64,000 bases of DNA from Cryptomeria japonica. Its lineage: Eukaryota; Streptophyta; Pinopsida; Cupressales; Cupressaceae. The stretch lies in NCBI RefSeq assembly GCF_030272615.1, contig NC_081406.1, forward strand, positions 114,669,783 through 114,733,782, read 5' to 3'. The notes under the pieces were generated by a model that saw only the letters and a program-made list of their open reading frames with translations, was not told the origin of the DNA and ran no database searches. Positions within the stretch are counted from its first letter, which is position 1; the number at the start of each line of letters is the position of its first letter. Of this stretch, positions 36,020 through 48,571 are shown piece after piece. Made by a program: the position numbers and the translations under genes.

Positions 36020-39000
36020 CATAAATATATTTTAACATTAAACTTAACCACCATGCAAACCCTGACATTCTTTTATTATTATATAAATGCTCTTTCTTTA
36101 TTTTTATTTTTTGATAACATCTTATTTATCTATCCTAGCCCTACTCGGCTAGGGTTTTTATTTTCTTTCAACCCTTTTTTTTGTGCAAGGGGGGAATCTT
36201 TGGTAGGGTTGGGCGACGGCCATGGAAACTCACGGCAAGGGGAGGGGAGGTGGTGGCGCCACTGTGTGTCCACACAGTGGAACCCGCCGCACCACTGTGC
36301 GTCCACACAGTGGCGGGCGCGGCACCACTGTGTGTCCACAGTGGAAGCCGCAACGGTCGACATTGTGTGTCCACATAGTGGAAGCTGCGGGCCAACACTG
36401 TGTGTCCACACAGTGGAAGCCGCGGGGCCGACCATTGTGTGTACACACAGTGGAGACCGCGGCCGACCACCATGTGTCCACACAGTGGCTTCGGCCCTTC
36501 GGCCCTTTTTCCCCCATGTTAATAACCCCTTTTTTTTATATAGTTTTTTATTTTTTTTCTTTTTTTTTTAAACAATATATATTTTTTTTTTGTTTATTTA
36601 AATGAAATAAATTTAGATATATAAGAATTTGTATTTATATTTTTTTTAAACAAGCAAGTTTTTTGTTTTTTTTCTTTTGCGCATGCTCATAAATTATTTA
36701 CTTCCATTAAATCTGATTAACTACAGGACTTATTTCTGCAATAAACAAATGACAGAGTTTGATATTTCTTCGGCAACTATTCAAATGACCATATTTAATA
36801 AAATTAATAGCAACTATTTTAACCTATAATTTATTAATTAAAACCTTAGAGATGGCTATAAAATCCTTGATTTCATTTTCTGCAAATACTTTAAATAATC
36901 ATATTTAAATACTAAGTTTAGCATTTTCATGTATAGATCTAAAATGTACTATTTCCAGAACTATAATGTACTAAAATGCATTTACAGAAAATGGAATTTA
37001 AATGATTTATATGCAGCCTATAATATGCATGCAACTCAAATCTATTTGTTTCTTTTTTCTTTTTTTTTCTCTTTTGAACGCATAAGAATTATATAACTTT
37101 CTTGCTATTCAATTTATCATAAACACATCAGATATAAAATTTTCTTTTGAACTTTGGAAAAACAATTTTAGGAATACTCATTTCTTTTCTGCAATAAATA
37201 GCATACTAAAATATTATAACTTTTTAAAACGTATTTCAAAGACACTATTGTCACTTTACAATGGGTCTCTCATTTCTAATAAATGAAGACGTTTTCAAAT
37301 AATAATTACTTTTACAAATAATTTCCTGCAACAAATAACTCCTGCAACTTTCCACTTGTCCTATTCTTTTCTTCTTACAACCTGCATTTTAAATCAAAGC
37401 TATGACCATGGAGTGCTCACCTCCCAGCCTAGGCTAACTGGTAGCCACCACCGAGCTAGGAGAACCAAGCCCTAGATGGGAAACAAACATGCAAACACCA
37501 AGGACAGAATGCACACAAATACAAACACACTCCCATCCCGGCTACACTGCACCACACCTTGGTGATGACCTTTTTAAGGGTGGTAGTGGACCAGTTACCC
37601 TGAGGAGAACTGCAAGTATGAAAAAGAACATGTAGCCACCTCATGGCAAACCAAATACATCAAGAATAGCAACCCCTTAAATCCTTATGCCCCCCAAGGC
37701 ATTCATGCCTTATTTCCCTCCTTATGACCCCCATTGCACAAACAAGCCATGCAGCAAGGGTCACACAAAATCCCTTATGATCGCTCTCATAATGAGAGTC
37801 TCTCACTCGAGGGATGTCACTTCTAACACCCACAAGATCCTCCTCTCTCCCAAGAGTAAGATGTCTTGATGACTCCCGAAAACACATACAATACATAACA
37901 CAAAATACCAAATGAAATTTCCAAGAGAACATGCAAGGAAGCCAATCTTTTACACCAACATTACTTTCAAACACATGCAATAAGAAAGTCATTTTAAGAA
38001 GAATGCAACCAACCTTAATCTGCCCAAAGGTAGGTTAGTTTTGTTGAGGATGAGCAGCCCAATTCCACGATTCTTCTCCTTCTAGCCTTAGCCAAAATTC
38101 TCTATTCAAAATCTAGTCTATTCTTTTCAAAATTTCTCTCGTCTCCAAAAATGGAAAGTGGGTGATTACCCACAAATTTTCTAATTCTTGCTTAAAAAGC
38201 CCATTGTGAGAGTTCTCACAAGTTTCTAAAAACTAAAGAGGAAGTTACGATAGAATGGGAAAGGGAACTCTCATTCGAAAAGGAAGGTTTACAACTAGGT
38301 TCAAATCTTCTAATTTCAATTTTCGCACAACTTAGAAAAGTCAATTTTTAGGGTGTTTAAAAGGTCACACGAGAGTAGAAACTTGCCTTAAATTACCCCT
38401 AACCCTTAGGTATACCTTATGGGCTTTAGGAAACCCTATTAAACTACCCCTAGGTGTCCATTTAACCCTTTTTAAACCCCTCTGAAGTTTATTTTCGGGT
38501 CAAACCTATGTTGACCATCCCAAAGATTCTTTACCCAAGGCATTTATGACATCACGTTACATTAATTGAAAAAGCTATAGTTAAACACTTTCCCACCAAG
38601 AGACAAAAATAAAATTTCAAACTTAAATCCACACGTGTCAAGTGACACAAGAAAACACTTTTACAAATTAATACATGAAATCCTCTCTTGTGGATTTTAT
38701 ATAAATCAATTAAATAACACTTAATACACATGCATCATTTACTGTTACGAATAAAATACAACACAAATGGGGTGTTGTTTCTCCAAATAGACAAACCCTG
38801 GGTTACGAACATACATAGGTCTAGGTTTGGTTCTGCGTAATATTTCCATGGTCACATTGATAACTTCTTGCGTAGCTCAATTTACACATTAGTAACTTTC
38901 AAATATCCACATAGGAATAATAATACACATCATCACTTGCATACAATTTACATCTGAACAATTTAAATACATCTTTTATCCAAGTAATTTCACATAAGCA

Positions 39001-39298
39001 ATTCATCCTAATTCTCATAATGTTGATCCACACTTAAACATGCATCATAATTCTATTATCATAGTAAAGTCCTGCAAATCCCATAACGACATTTATCACC
39101 GCAAATTCATCCTATTCAAAAATCATGTAGTGTTCTATATCATAAAGCACATAAATAAATCCTCAATATATAGCAATGTTATCCAAATCATGAAATCATA
39201 TAAGTTCTAAATCAAAAATGCATAAAAATAAAGTATCCGTAATAGTCTCAATATAAAAACCACTGAAATGTTAGACTGAGTCGAGGTGGGGCCTCACA
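35299..39298 (-). repeat. 5' LTR of element B (4000 bp)
   Basis: It pairs with 26143-30349. Relative to that copy it lacks about 215 bp near 36690, where AAATT occurs at both edges of the missing stretch. It has seven rather than six hairpin units and a shorter TA run. In element orientation this is the promoter-bearing LTR. I could not place a convincing TATA box. Confidence 0.95.
36258..36490. repeat. Array of seven palindromic hairpin units (right LTR of element B)
   Basis: The units match the left array. Several are perfect 10-bp inverted repeats (CCACTGTGTG / CACACAGTGG), one has lost two bases, and one extra unit is present compared with the left LTR. Confidence 0.92.
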
Positions 39299-39303
39299 AA
39301 AGT
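39299..39303. repeat. Target-site duplication of element B (right)
   Basis: AAAGT repeats the bases at 26138-26142. Confidence 0.97.
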
Positions 39304-40199
39304 CTTCAAACCATTAATGGTTAACTAACCCTTAGTGGCATGGTTAGAGACTTTTTGACTAACTTAACCTCCTTCTAACCCAGGGGTCTCATCAAGCATT
39401 CATTGCTTTGACCATGGTTACCCCTTTAACCTTTGCACAAGAGTTTACCCTTTGGGTAAAAGCTTTATCCATTGGATAACCCTAACCTAACCTTAACCCT
39501 TACCTCCTAAGGTAACCATAAGGTCTTCTCAAACATTTAATGCTTCTTTCATCTCCTCTCAAGCAGTCTTATGTTGACAATTGTCACCATTTCATTGGTG
39601 AAAATTGTAAACATGGATTGATAACTTTCAATCCTGACCCTTGATTAACTCCTTCAATCTTGACCATCCATTGCCCTATTTTCACTATAAATAGAGCTCT
39701 CATTCTTCCATTTTGAGGATCCATGCAAGCTTTTAATATCTCATTTATGCTCAAATTTATCAATACATCTATAGCTTCTCTTTGTAATAGGAATTAATCT
39801 AATAAACATTTTAGACTATTTCCTTTATCATTAGCTTAAATCATTAACCAGTATATCATGTTAGGATAGTATTGTTACTAATCTTGTCATCTTATAATCT
39901 AGTTTACTTCATTTGTAAAATCATGCATAGATAGGATGCATTTCATGCTAAAATAAATCTAAAGCATCCCTCGTTCTTGCATTTGTCATCCCTAAGTCAC
40001 TTTGCTCAGTGATCTGAGAGCAAAGGCATTGACTTGAGGGACCTTGTGAGATAGAGAACCATGGAACCTACCTTGGGAAGTTGAGTCATTCTTCATGACT
40101 CCATAACTTGCACCAAGAAGTCTTGTGGGTGTGTGGACAAGTCTCTTTGAACACATTTTTCACATTTTAAGTTTCATTGACCCGCTTTTCTTGCACACA
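39304..40199 (+). repeat. 3' LTR of element A, right part
   Basis: It continues the LTR from CTTCAAACC and ends CACACA. It includes the conserved TATA box (39686-39694). Together with 25555-26142 it restores a 1484-bp LTR. Confidence 0.95.
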
Positions 40200-40204
40200 A
40201 CTAG
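40200..40204. repeat. Target-site duplication of element A (right)
   Basis: ACTAG matches 8273-8277. Confidence 0.9.
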
Positions 40205-43200
40205 TTATAAGATTTTGAATGATTTTTAATAGAAAAACATGATAGGTTTTTTTACTATTTTAATTTTTTATTCACCATATTTGATTGGGTAAATGTAATA
40301 GCTATGTGATAAATGTCATAGCATTTTGAATCAATGTAATTGAATTTATATTTGTCATTTAAGTGTCATATGAGAATGTTTGTAAGTTTAACTAAGGATT
40401 ATTAAATAGATATTCTTGAATAATATCATATTCAATTACATCGTCTTATGTGATATTTTGTGGTCGTATTTAATTTTGTTACCCAACAAGACATCAACCT
40501 TGAAAACCCAAACCTTTCCTATTATTTTAAACATATAATATCATTTATTACTATGTTAGGAACTATAATCAATGTTGTGCACTCATGATCCTTAATTTAA
40601 CTACAAGAAGTATCTTGTAAGAACTTTAAATGAACTAATTTAATGTGGATTATATTTGCACTTTTTGATCAACTACCTAGGGGTTAATACAACTAGTCCT
40701 ACTTGACCTAATGACAAAATTTGGGGCCAAATATGCAATCGTATTTTATTTGTTATTATTAATTGTTCATTTTATTTGATTCCAATACCTATCAAGATAA
40801 ACTCGAACACCCTCTTGAATCTAAAATAAACTCAAAGTATAGGAAAGATAACCCACTCTCAAACTTGATCTTTAATTGTCTGGAGTGTGTTGATGATTCT
40901 CTTTTTCCCTTATTGATGACAAAACCCCAACTCTCATAGTGGGAAAAAGATCTGAAATTTAAGAAAGGTATTTTCAGACTTAAAGAGCACCCACTATTGC
41001 TTAAAAATGTGTATTTTTTAAATTCATTTTAATATTTAAGTCTAATTCATCGGAAAACTAATTTTGATATAAGAAAGCTCAGCCCCTGGGTGCGCAAGTG
41101 GAGGGCGTAGAAAACGTGAATAGAAAGATACCTGAGGGCTGAGACAGAAACGTTTAGCGACCCCACTTTCCGGTCAACCACTTGATTTGACTTAATCTTT
41201 TATTTACCACTAATTATTATTTAATCTAAATGTTGGAATTAGCAAGACTTTTCTCTGTCTAAATGCACAGTCAAACACGTTAAGTTTGACAGATTTTTTA
41301 TTATTAAATAATAAATTTTGGTATGACCATAAATAATTTACCACATTTAGATGTTAGGTCCTTTTCCATTTTCGTGAGAATTAAGATATCAATTAATCGT
41401 GAAATGACGTGTCACTTTAAAATATGGGTATTGAATAGGCAAATACTTCGATTTTTTTTTATATTTTATTATTTATTATTATTTTTATTTTGTAAAGATG
41501 ATTTTTTTTCTTAAAATGAAAATAAAGAAATCTTATAATTATGAAAAGCTAATAATTTTTGTTAAATAAATCTCATGAAAATGATGAGAAAACTTCTTTG
41601 AGTACTAAGTAAACCTCTTCTAAAAAAGAAAGTCTCATGTTGCTCCTCTCACGAGTTTATTGTCATCAATCCATTCATCAACCTTCCCACTAACCTTCGC
41701 CATCCATCCCATAAAATCCCCAATCTAGATCAATACAAGCACTCATCATTGTACTTGTTTCAAAATGATGAAGCCACCACTAAATTCATGGAATGTCAAG
41801 ATAGTATCTTCCCATGGGACCAAACAATTAGATTTGGAAGCAATTTGAATTCATAAGACATTTAAAGCAAAGAATCCACAGAAATTCAAAGATCATCATG
41901 TTATGATACATCGACATACAAGAATAATTCACAATTTGACCAAAAATTAATTTCGAGAAAAATGGCCACATTGACCCACCACTCAAAATAAAAATACAAG
42001 AAAAAAACGGGTTGTAAAAATAAAGTAAGAAAATACATCCAAAATGAAAAGGAGCATTTCAATCCATCTCCAGATTTGTAACTTCAAAATCTAACACTAT
42101 CCCCAAATCTAAAAATCCATATCTCCCATCTCGATCTCACTAGCCTCCATCTAAATCCAAGCATCCCCAACCTAATAATCTTACATCTATTTTGGGTCTT
42201 TACATCCCAAAATCCACAATCCAAACTCTCTCATCTAAATCTCATACACCCAAAGCCTTGCATTCTTCTCTCAATCTTTAATACTCATCATGTTATGTGC
42301 AACTATTGGTCATAGTTACCCTCAATGAAATGACATTTTATGATACCTTCATTTCCCCATCAATCTATCCACTTGTCCTTCCAAAACCTATCCACTATCC
42401 AATATACCTCCACCATATCACATCTCTTTAATCTATGCTTTCACATAAATTACTATTCATCCTTCGTCCACCTTGCCATCCATTTTGCCTTGGTAGCATC
42501 CTATAATATTCAAGCTATGATGGTACCATGCTCACATTTTAGAGTAGTCACCTTAAAAATCAATGTGGTTTTCTTACCAACATCTATCAACACAACAATA
42601 ATCATGGTCCCTTTGTAGCACCATAAGATACCATCATCTTACCTTGGAAGGAGATGCTTGATTTTAATCTAAATCCCTCCCCTCAAAAGATCCTATTGTT
42701 CATGATAGACTCAAATTAGGATGATAATATAAGGATAAATCGTCTAAATTATCCCTATTCTAGACATATAAGAACCATGTGTAGGTTTAGGTTTATGTGT
42801 AATTGTTGTTTTAGGTTATTTTTTGTTAGAGTAGTTTATTTGCTAATTAGATTTTATCAATTGTCAATCTAGTTTAAAGTTTGGTTTAGATCAGAATTAG
42901 ATATATTAAGTGTATTTAATTGTTGATTTCATTTTTTACACAAACAAATATCTTTTTCAAGCTATTGGTATACCAAAATAGTAATCAAACAATCTTAATT
43001 CCTACCAAAGCAATACCATAGAATAACATCACAAGCAAACACAACAACATTCATATAAAATTTATCAAAATTTGTAAAAACAACCACATTCTTATTAAAT
43101 TATATTTCTTGACAATTCTCCCAACCACATTTGCGAATTACTCTAACCTAACACCAAGAAACTATATGTCCCTATTACAATAACACATGGATTGCAGATT

Positions 43201-43555
43201 TGAAAATCAATACCATTAAAATAAATTATCTAAGATACTCAATTAATCATGGTTCACTTGACCTTCAAATCCATAATTTAATATCAAAATCTCAATCATT
43301 ATTGTTTCACATATACTATCATATGTAATTTGTTTCAAATTATATAAAACCCTAATACCTCTCATTTTAATTTTATACATACTTTATTACTATTTCCTTA
43401 AAATGATTGTGTTGGATGACATCCTTTGAAAATACACATTTGATCATATCTATTAATTTATTAAAAATAAAAACCTATATTTTATTTTTAATTAATACTA
43501 CATTCTGACGTCTGAAGAGACAGTATGGTTATATTATTGTTGGTCTAGTGCCTAC
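40205..43555. other. AT-rich spacer, no gene seen
   Basis: No coding frame with recognisable motifs and no paired terminal repeats are visible. A somewhat more GC-rich patch lies at about 41075-41170, with no identified function. Confidence 0.5.
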
Positions 43556-44730
43556 ACATCCATCCATGCCCTACACGTTTTGTCGATAAGTTGAAGAATA
43601 ATCCTCAAAAGCTGTGCTTAATATTGATTTGATGTTCTTAGCGCCCCACTCAGAATTGCCTTCCTCACATAATTTCCACATAAATATACTTTTCCAATAA
43701 AGAAACGATGTGCTCTAAAGTTGGCTTTTTTAATGCCAGTCCATGTTAAATCAAAATTGAAGTCTACATTATTTATTTTACAGAGATATTTCGTCTATTA
43801 GTATGGGTCTAAACTATTTATTCAATTATAAATAGAAGTCAAGTCACGAGGTCGTTAAGGTCTTTGAGAGATGCATATCAAAGTCTTTCTCACCTCTATG
43901 GTCTACGTATTTTTTGGTCAAAAACTCCTATCAATTCAATTTAGAAAACTTGAGAATAATAATTAAATAATTTTAGGTTTGTTTCAGGCTATGTAAATAA
44001 AATAGGTATATTTTTTAGAAAATTTAGAATTTTTTAAAATTTAATTTTATATAATTTAATTAATTAAAAAATTATTTTATATATTTTATTGTGTTGAAAA
44101 GTTTTTTATAATGATCGTATGAAAATGGATGTACATAAAAATTTTTTTTTTTTTTTTTTCAAAGATAAGAATAAGAATGTAATGTTGGTAATATAATAAT
44201 AACAATAATATTAAAAAATACGATGATATAATAATATAGCAATAATAATAATTTAGCTTGAATAATTTTTTGATTTTGTCAAGAATTTATGAGAACATCA
44301 AAATATAATAATATAAATATATATAATCATATAATAATAATTTAATATTAATTACAATATCATAATATAATAGTGATTTATATTAACTACAATAAATAAT
44401 ATAATAAATTGTTAAGCGAAATAATAGAAAAATAGAACGACTTCTTCTATAATGATATCTTTTGATGTCTTTTGCATAAATTGTCTTAAATATAGGTATG
44501 CTAGTTCATATATTTTGACAAACAATTGAATACATAAAAATCATATGATTTATATGTATATAAATTATAAAGATAAAACAATTCAAAATTGCACATTCTT
44601 ATTTAAACTTAATATCAATATTGAAAGTGGGGAGTTGGGAAGCTTATGACATTGGAAGATTTTATGTTGTCTAAACATTTCCTTGATATTTTCAAGATGA
44701 GCAATAACTTCTTTATTAACTAGTATAGAT
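43556..44730 (-). pseudogene. Decayed duplicate of the receptor-kinase 3' end and flank
   Basis: 44500-44720 aligns by eye with 46055-46255, the C-terminal coding end and 3' UTR of the kinase gene. Shared stretches include TTGACAAACAATTGAATACATAAAAA-type sequence, GAAAGTGGGGAG, TTTCCTTGATATTTTC and GATGAGCAATAACTTC. The flank 43556-43985 aligns with 45480-45915, with an AT-rich insertion between. Similarity stops at about 44725, inside the kinase C-terminus, so the copy is a truncated, heavily mutated remnant on the minus strand. Confidence 0.75.
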
Positions 44731-45470
44731 ATCTTAAATAGATCTATCTAAAGAAATGCCAATAGATATCAATTGAAACTATTTTATTTACCTTATAAAA
44801 ATATTTAAATTATATTTTATTTACATTATATTTTATTTTATATGGTGTTCATTTAAAAATCTTTAGTTTATAATTAATATTAATATTTTAACATGTGAAT
44901 GGTTGTCAAATTTAAGCTACAAATAAAAGTTAACATTAACATGCTCACGCCATTTCACTCCACCCCTTGTTGCCATTGTAGAATGCCTATCGGCATTAAT
45001 TAATTATGTTGTATTTATTAATTATTGTATCTCATGTATTTTATTTATTTTCGTTGTCTCTATTTGTATAATTCCATCCTTTCTTCTAATAATTCTCTTT
45101 CCTCCTATTTTGTGGCTTATTAATTTATTATGTTTTATCTTTGTAATTTGCTTCTTGTGCCTACCAACCTTGGCTCCCTACCCCCTCCATCTATTTAGAT
45201 ATCTATTATGTTTTATCTTTGTAATTTGTTTTTTTCATAGAGTTTGAATCGAAACATTAGACATCAAAATTCTACACAATTTAATCCATAAAAACAAGCT
45301 AAAAACACACTTCATTGCTATTTTAATTTATTTATTATTATCACTCAACTCTAAAAATATCAAGTTATAAATTATATTTAATTTTAACACCCTTTTAAAA
45401 CATTTTCCTATAGGGTATTCTACCTACCTATTTTCTTCTAGTATATATCCTACCAATCTATGGACAAGTA
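44731..45470. other. AT-rich spacer, no gene seen
   Basis: No recognisable coding or repeat structure. It separates the duplicated relic from the matching 3' flank of the functional kinase gene. Confidence 0.5.
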
Positions 45471-46100
45471 CCAAGAAAATTTCGTTTTTGCCGTGTATTG
45501 TTTATAACCCCAAAAGTATTTGTCAAAAGCCGGGCCCAATATCGACTCGACGTTCTTACCACCACACTAAGATTTGTCCCCCTAAATCCAAATGAAAAAC
45601 GGACAAAGAAGAGACGTGTCCCGACCTTGGCTCCGTATGTGCTGCCTTCGTACGGCTCCTTTTATTGCCTTTCATTTTGGGGATGTGTGGAATAGATTCG
45701 TGTGAAATTGAAATTGAAGTTTATTATTCCGTGTTAACATTAAATGAAAGATATTTCATCTGTTTCGTGCTCCAAGTAGTCTTATATTACAAATCAAACT
45801 CTTCTCATAAGGGTCGTTAATGGCTTCGATACAAATAAAAGTTTTTCTATGCATTCTTGGTCGAAAGCTCCTTCAGTTCAATTTAAACTCTCTAAAACAA
45901 TAATCAAATAAGTTCACTGTTGCTCCATGGCATATTCATTCAAAAGAGGTAGATCTTCAAAACATCTGAAATGCGTAGTTTACTTAATAAGAACTCTACT
46001 ATACATACATACGGAAACAGTTATTGGCCCATATATTCCACATTCACACCTTTACAAACAACTGAATACATAAAAAATGTATGGCTTACATGCATACAAA

Positions 46101-48299
46101 CTACAAAGACAAAGGAGCCCAATATGGTCCACTCCTTTCCGAACCCATGATTGGGGCTGAAAGTGGAGAGGCCATGGGTGAGATGCTCGTGAGCTTGGAA
46201 GACTCACTGCTTTGCTGCTGCATTTCCTTGATTTGTTCGAGACGAGCAACGACTTCTTTCATGTATGGTCTCAAATCCCGTTCTCCTGCAAGGCATTCAA
46301 ACGCCAATTCGGCAACTGCAGCAACCATGGCCTTAACCTCATGGTTTTTTTCAATCTTCAAATCAGGATCCACCAATTCATCTAAAACACCTCTTCTAAT
46401 CTTGTCTATGAACATAATAGCAAGACTGATTTCGTTTCTATTTCGCATTATATCCACGGCTACTTTGGCAGAGATGATCTCCACCAAAACAACCCCAAAA
46501 CTGTAGACATCAGACTTTTCGGTAAGCTGGAAGCATTCATGGTACTCTGGGTCAACGTATCCTGGAGTGCCTTGCGGAGCAGTTGTGACGTGGGTGACAT
46601 TCACAGGCATTAATCTGGAAAGCCCAAAGTCTGCAACTTTTGTCTCGAAATATTCGTCCACAAGAATGTTATTGGATTTCACATCTCTATGAAATATGGG
46701 GGGATCTATACTGTGGAGGTACGCCAAGGCCTGGGCAGTTTGTAGGGCAATTTTAATACGTGTTTCCCAAGGCAAGCCTCTTGGGTTTCTTCGGCTCCCA
46801 TGCAGATGATCGGCTAGGGTCCCATTCGACACATATTCGTAAACAAGCAGCAGAATCGGACTCTCCGCACTTGTACAACCATAAAGACGAACAAGGTTCG
46901 GATGGTAAAGAGACGATAGGATTTGTACCTCGTTGATAAATTGTTCAAATCTTCTAGAGTTATCCTGATAAAGCCTCTTCACTGCTACAGTCCGTCCGTC
47001 TTCAAGTTTACCCAGATAGACTGCGCCAAATCCTCCATCTCCAAGCTCGTTCTTCTCGTCGAAGAAATTTGTGGCCTGTTGAAGTTCCTGATAAGAGAAT
47101 ATGCGCAAAGGACCTACCATATACCCTTTCTGGTCTTTCTCTATGTCGGTTCCTTCATAATGGCTGAAATCGCTACCAATTCCCCGGGTGGGAGATGCTT
47201 TTCGTCTTCTCACATAATAAATGAACAACATCACTGCTGCTGCTGCGAGCGCAGCGCCTCCGATGGACCAACCTGTAGTAGAATGCACAGATAGATGCTC
47301 AGATAATCTTATTTTAACTAAACGAGGTTGAAGTGTAAGGAGAAACAGAATCCTTCGCCCAAATAGATCAAAATTAGTGGAGATTTTATGGCCAGGATGC
47401 TCACCTAGAATAATATGCTTGGAATGGGACTTGCCTGCAACGGCACCCAGACAAGTCTTGTGAGTAACATTTACAAAGCAATCATTTCGTAAATTTCAAA
47501 TATAGATTCCTAACTTTTCAGCTCATTCGTCTTATAAAGCATTAAGTTTTTTAGAATTGATTAGAAAATAATTCGAGTTCGTGCTCTTACGAGCGGGACA
47601 TTTCTCTGGATACAAGCCGCCTTTGCAGAGGCACGAAAACTGCGTCGTAAAGGGATCATGGGTACAATATCCACCACTCGAGCTGCACTTACTGCAGTTT
47701 TGGCTGATATTCCATTCTACTTGGAACCCTGGAATTCGATCTGATACAATTGTTGGCAGGCTCTCAACCAGCAGCATAATTTCTGGCTTACATACGTGAC
47801 TGAAATCGGACTCTTGATCTGAACTGTAATGCCAACTACCGTTACATTGTAGAAGGGGGAAATTAGCCGTTGCATTACACTGCTCCGACAGAGCCAACTT
47901 TATGTTTTGCTCCTCAATGTGAAATTGATCGGTAGGCAAGGATTGCCGCGCAAGGTTACTGGTCCATGGGCTGCATTTACCCTCCCACACATTTTTTTCA
48001 ATTATTGTCATATGATGGTCGGAATCCCCATTCTTATAGACTTCGGGGGGTTTCATTATGTAGTAGTCGTACCCATTAATATTCAGTAATGGCATCGGTC
48101 CATCATCACACTCCACCTGAAGAGCAGGGTCACCGCAGCCACTGTCCTTTCTTCCGAAAGGATGTGCGAAGGAATAATCCCCACATTGGAAGGGTTCTTC
48201 TGGACAAGCTCGTGATGAAGAAGCGAGGCACAATATGAATACTGTGAAGACGAGAAAGAGGAAGCTGGGGGCTGGTAGCCCTTCCATTTCCATGTCCAT
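46101..48299 (-). CDS. LRK10-like receptor protein kinase (GUB_WAK ectodomain), three exons
   Basis: This is a predicted plasma-membrane receptor Ser/Thr kinase. Exons are 48299-47591, 47434-47405 and 47272-46101, all with GT-AG introns and in-phase joins, giving 636 residues. Order: signal peptide (about 1-31, cleaved near ASSSRA/CPEE), galacturonan-binding GUB_WAK domain (CPEEPFQCGDYSF onward), WAK-associated C-terminal Cys cluster (CSKCSSSGGYC), and a TM helix at about 248-267. The kinase has a GDGGFG loop (324-329), Lys345, HRD (Asp443), DFG (461-463) and GTPGYVDPEY. All catalytic residues are present. I prefer the third in-frame ATG (48299), because the upstream ATG at 48371 would add 24 residues before the hydrophobic core. 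Relatives act in wall sensing and defence. The ligand is unknown. Confidence 0.92.
47405..47434 (-). CDS. 30-nt microexon of the LRK10-like kinase gene
   Basis: It is flanked by TTGCAG upstream and GTGAGC downstream on the minus strand. It adds KSHSKHIILG-type juxtamembrane residues just outside the TM helix. Its length is a multiple of three, so skipping it also keeps frame. The phase matches both neighbouring exons (C + 30 nt + GT). Confidence 0.8.
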   Translation of the reverse strand, partial: ASPIPSILF

Positions 48300-48555
48300 A
48301 TATTTTAGATGAGTAACTAGAGACATGTAGAAATGGAATAGAGGGGAGCATGAATGGCTGCTTAATAGCATAGAAAGTAGGTGGGGGAAAGCCCAGAGAA
48401 AGACGATGGCAAAAGTAGCGGAGTCAATACGCCAATTTGACTCCCCTCAAGTCGGAAAAACAAATTTAGGACTTGGAGTTATTTCTTACCGGCTTCTATC
48501 ACTCGTTAAATTCTACGCGCTTTCTTTTGTCGCGTTAGACTTTGTGCATTCGCAA

Positions 48556-48565
48556 ATTTATATAG
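48556..48565 (-). promoter_or_regulatory. Candidate TATA box of the LRK10-like kinase gene
   Basis: CTATATAAAT on the minus strand lies about 260 bp upstream of the preferred ATG (48299). This gives room for a 5' UTR of about 230 bp. It is a single-motif prediction. Confidence 0.4.
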
Positions 48566-48571
48566 TCGAGT

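Larger units (their letters stand above)
26143..39298 (-). mobile_element. Element B: chromovirus-type Ty3/gypsy retrotransposon nested in element A
   Basis: The 13,156-bp element is bounded by TG...CA ends and AAAGT duplications. Its LTRs are 26143-30349 and 35299-39298. Coding order on the minus strand from right to left is PBS, gag with a CCHC knuckle, protease, reverse transcriptase, RNase H, integrase with a GPY/F-type end, then a chromodomain-like tail and a polypurine tract. The order and the tail fit the chromovirus branch, most like the Tekay group. Stops and frameshifts occur in every module. Confidence 0.96.
8278..40199 (+). mobile_element. Element A: Tat-lineage Ty3/gypsy LTR retrotransposon
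   Basis: The element has LTRs of about 1480 bp, a primer-binding-like site, a long leader, gag, protease, reverse transcriptase, RNase H, a second archaeal-type RNase H and integrase on the plus strand. An antisense gene and a polypurine tract follow. The second RNase H between the first one and integrase is diagnostic of the Tat clade. Excluding the nested element B and its duplicated 5 bp, the copy is about 18.8 kb. Every coding module carries stops or frameshifts, so this copy is not autonomous. The 3' LTR is split by element B. Confidence 0.95.

Noticed and set aside
36258-36490. CRISPR-like array of palindromic repeats with spacers
   Set aside because: The sequence is eukaryotic LTR DNA. 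The spacers are similar to each other and the units are imperfect. There are no cas genes and the array is present in both LTRs.
25555-40199. Two separate solo LTRs of element A flanking element B
   Set aside because: The two pieces join exactly at the AAAGT duplication into one LTR of the same length as the 5' LTR.
44490-44730. A second functional receptor kinase
   Set aside because: Only the C-terminal end and 3' flank are present, and they carry many indels.
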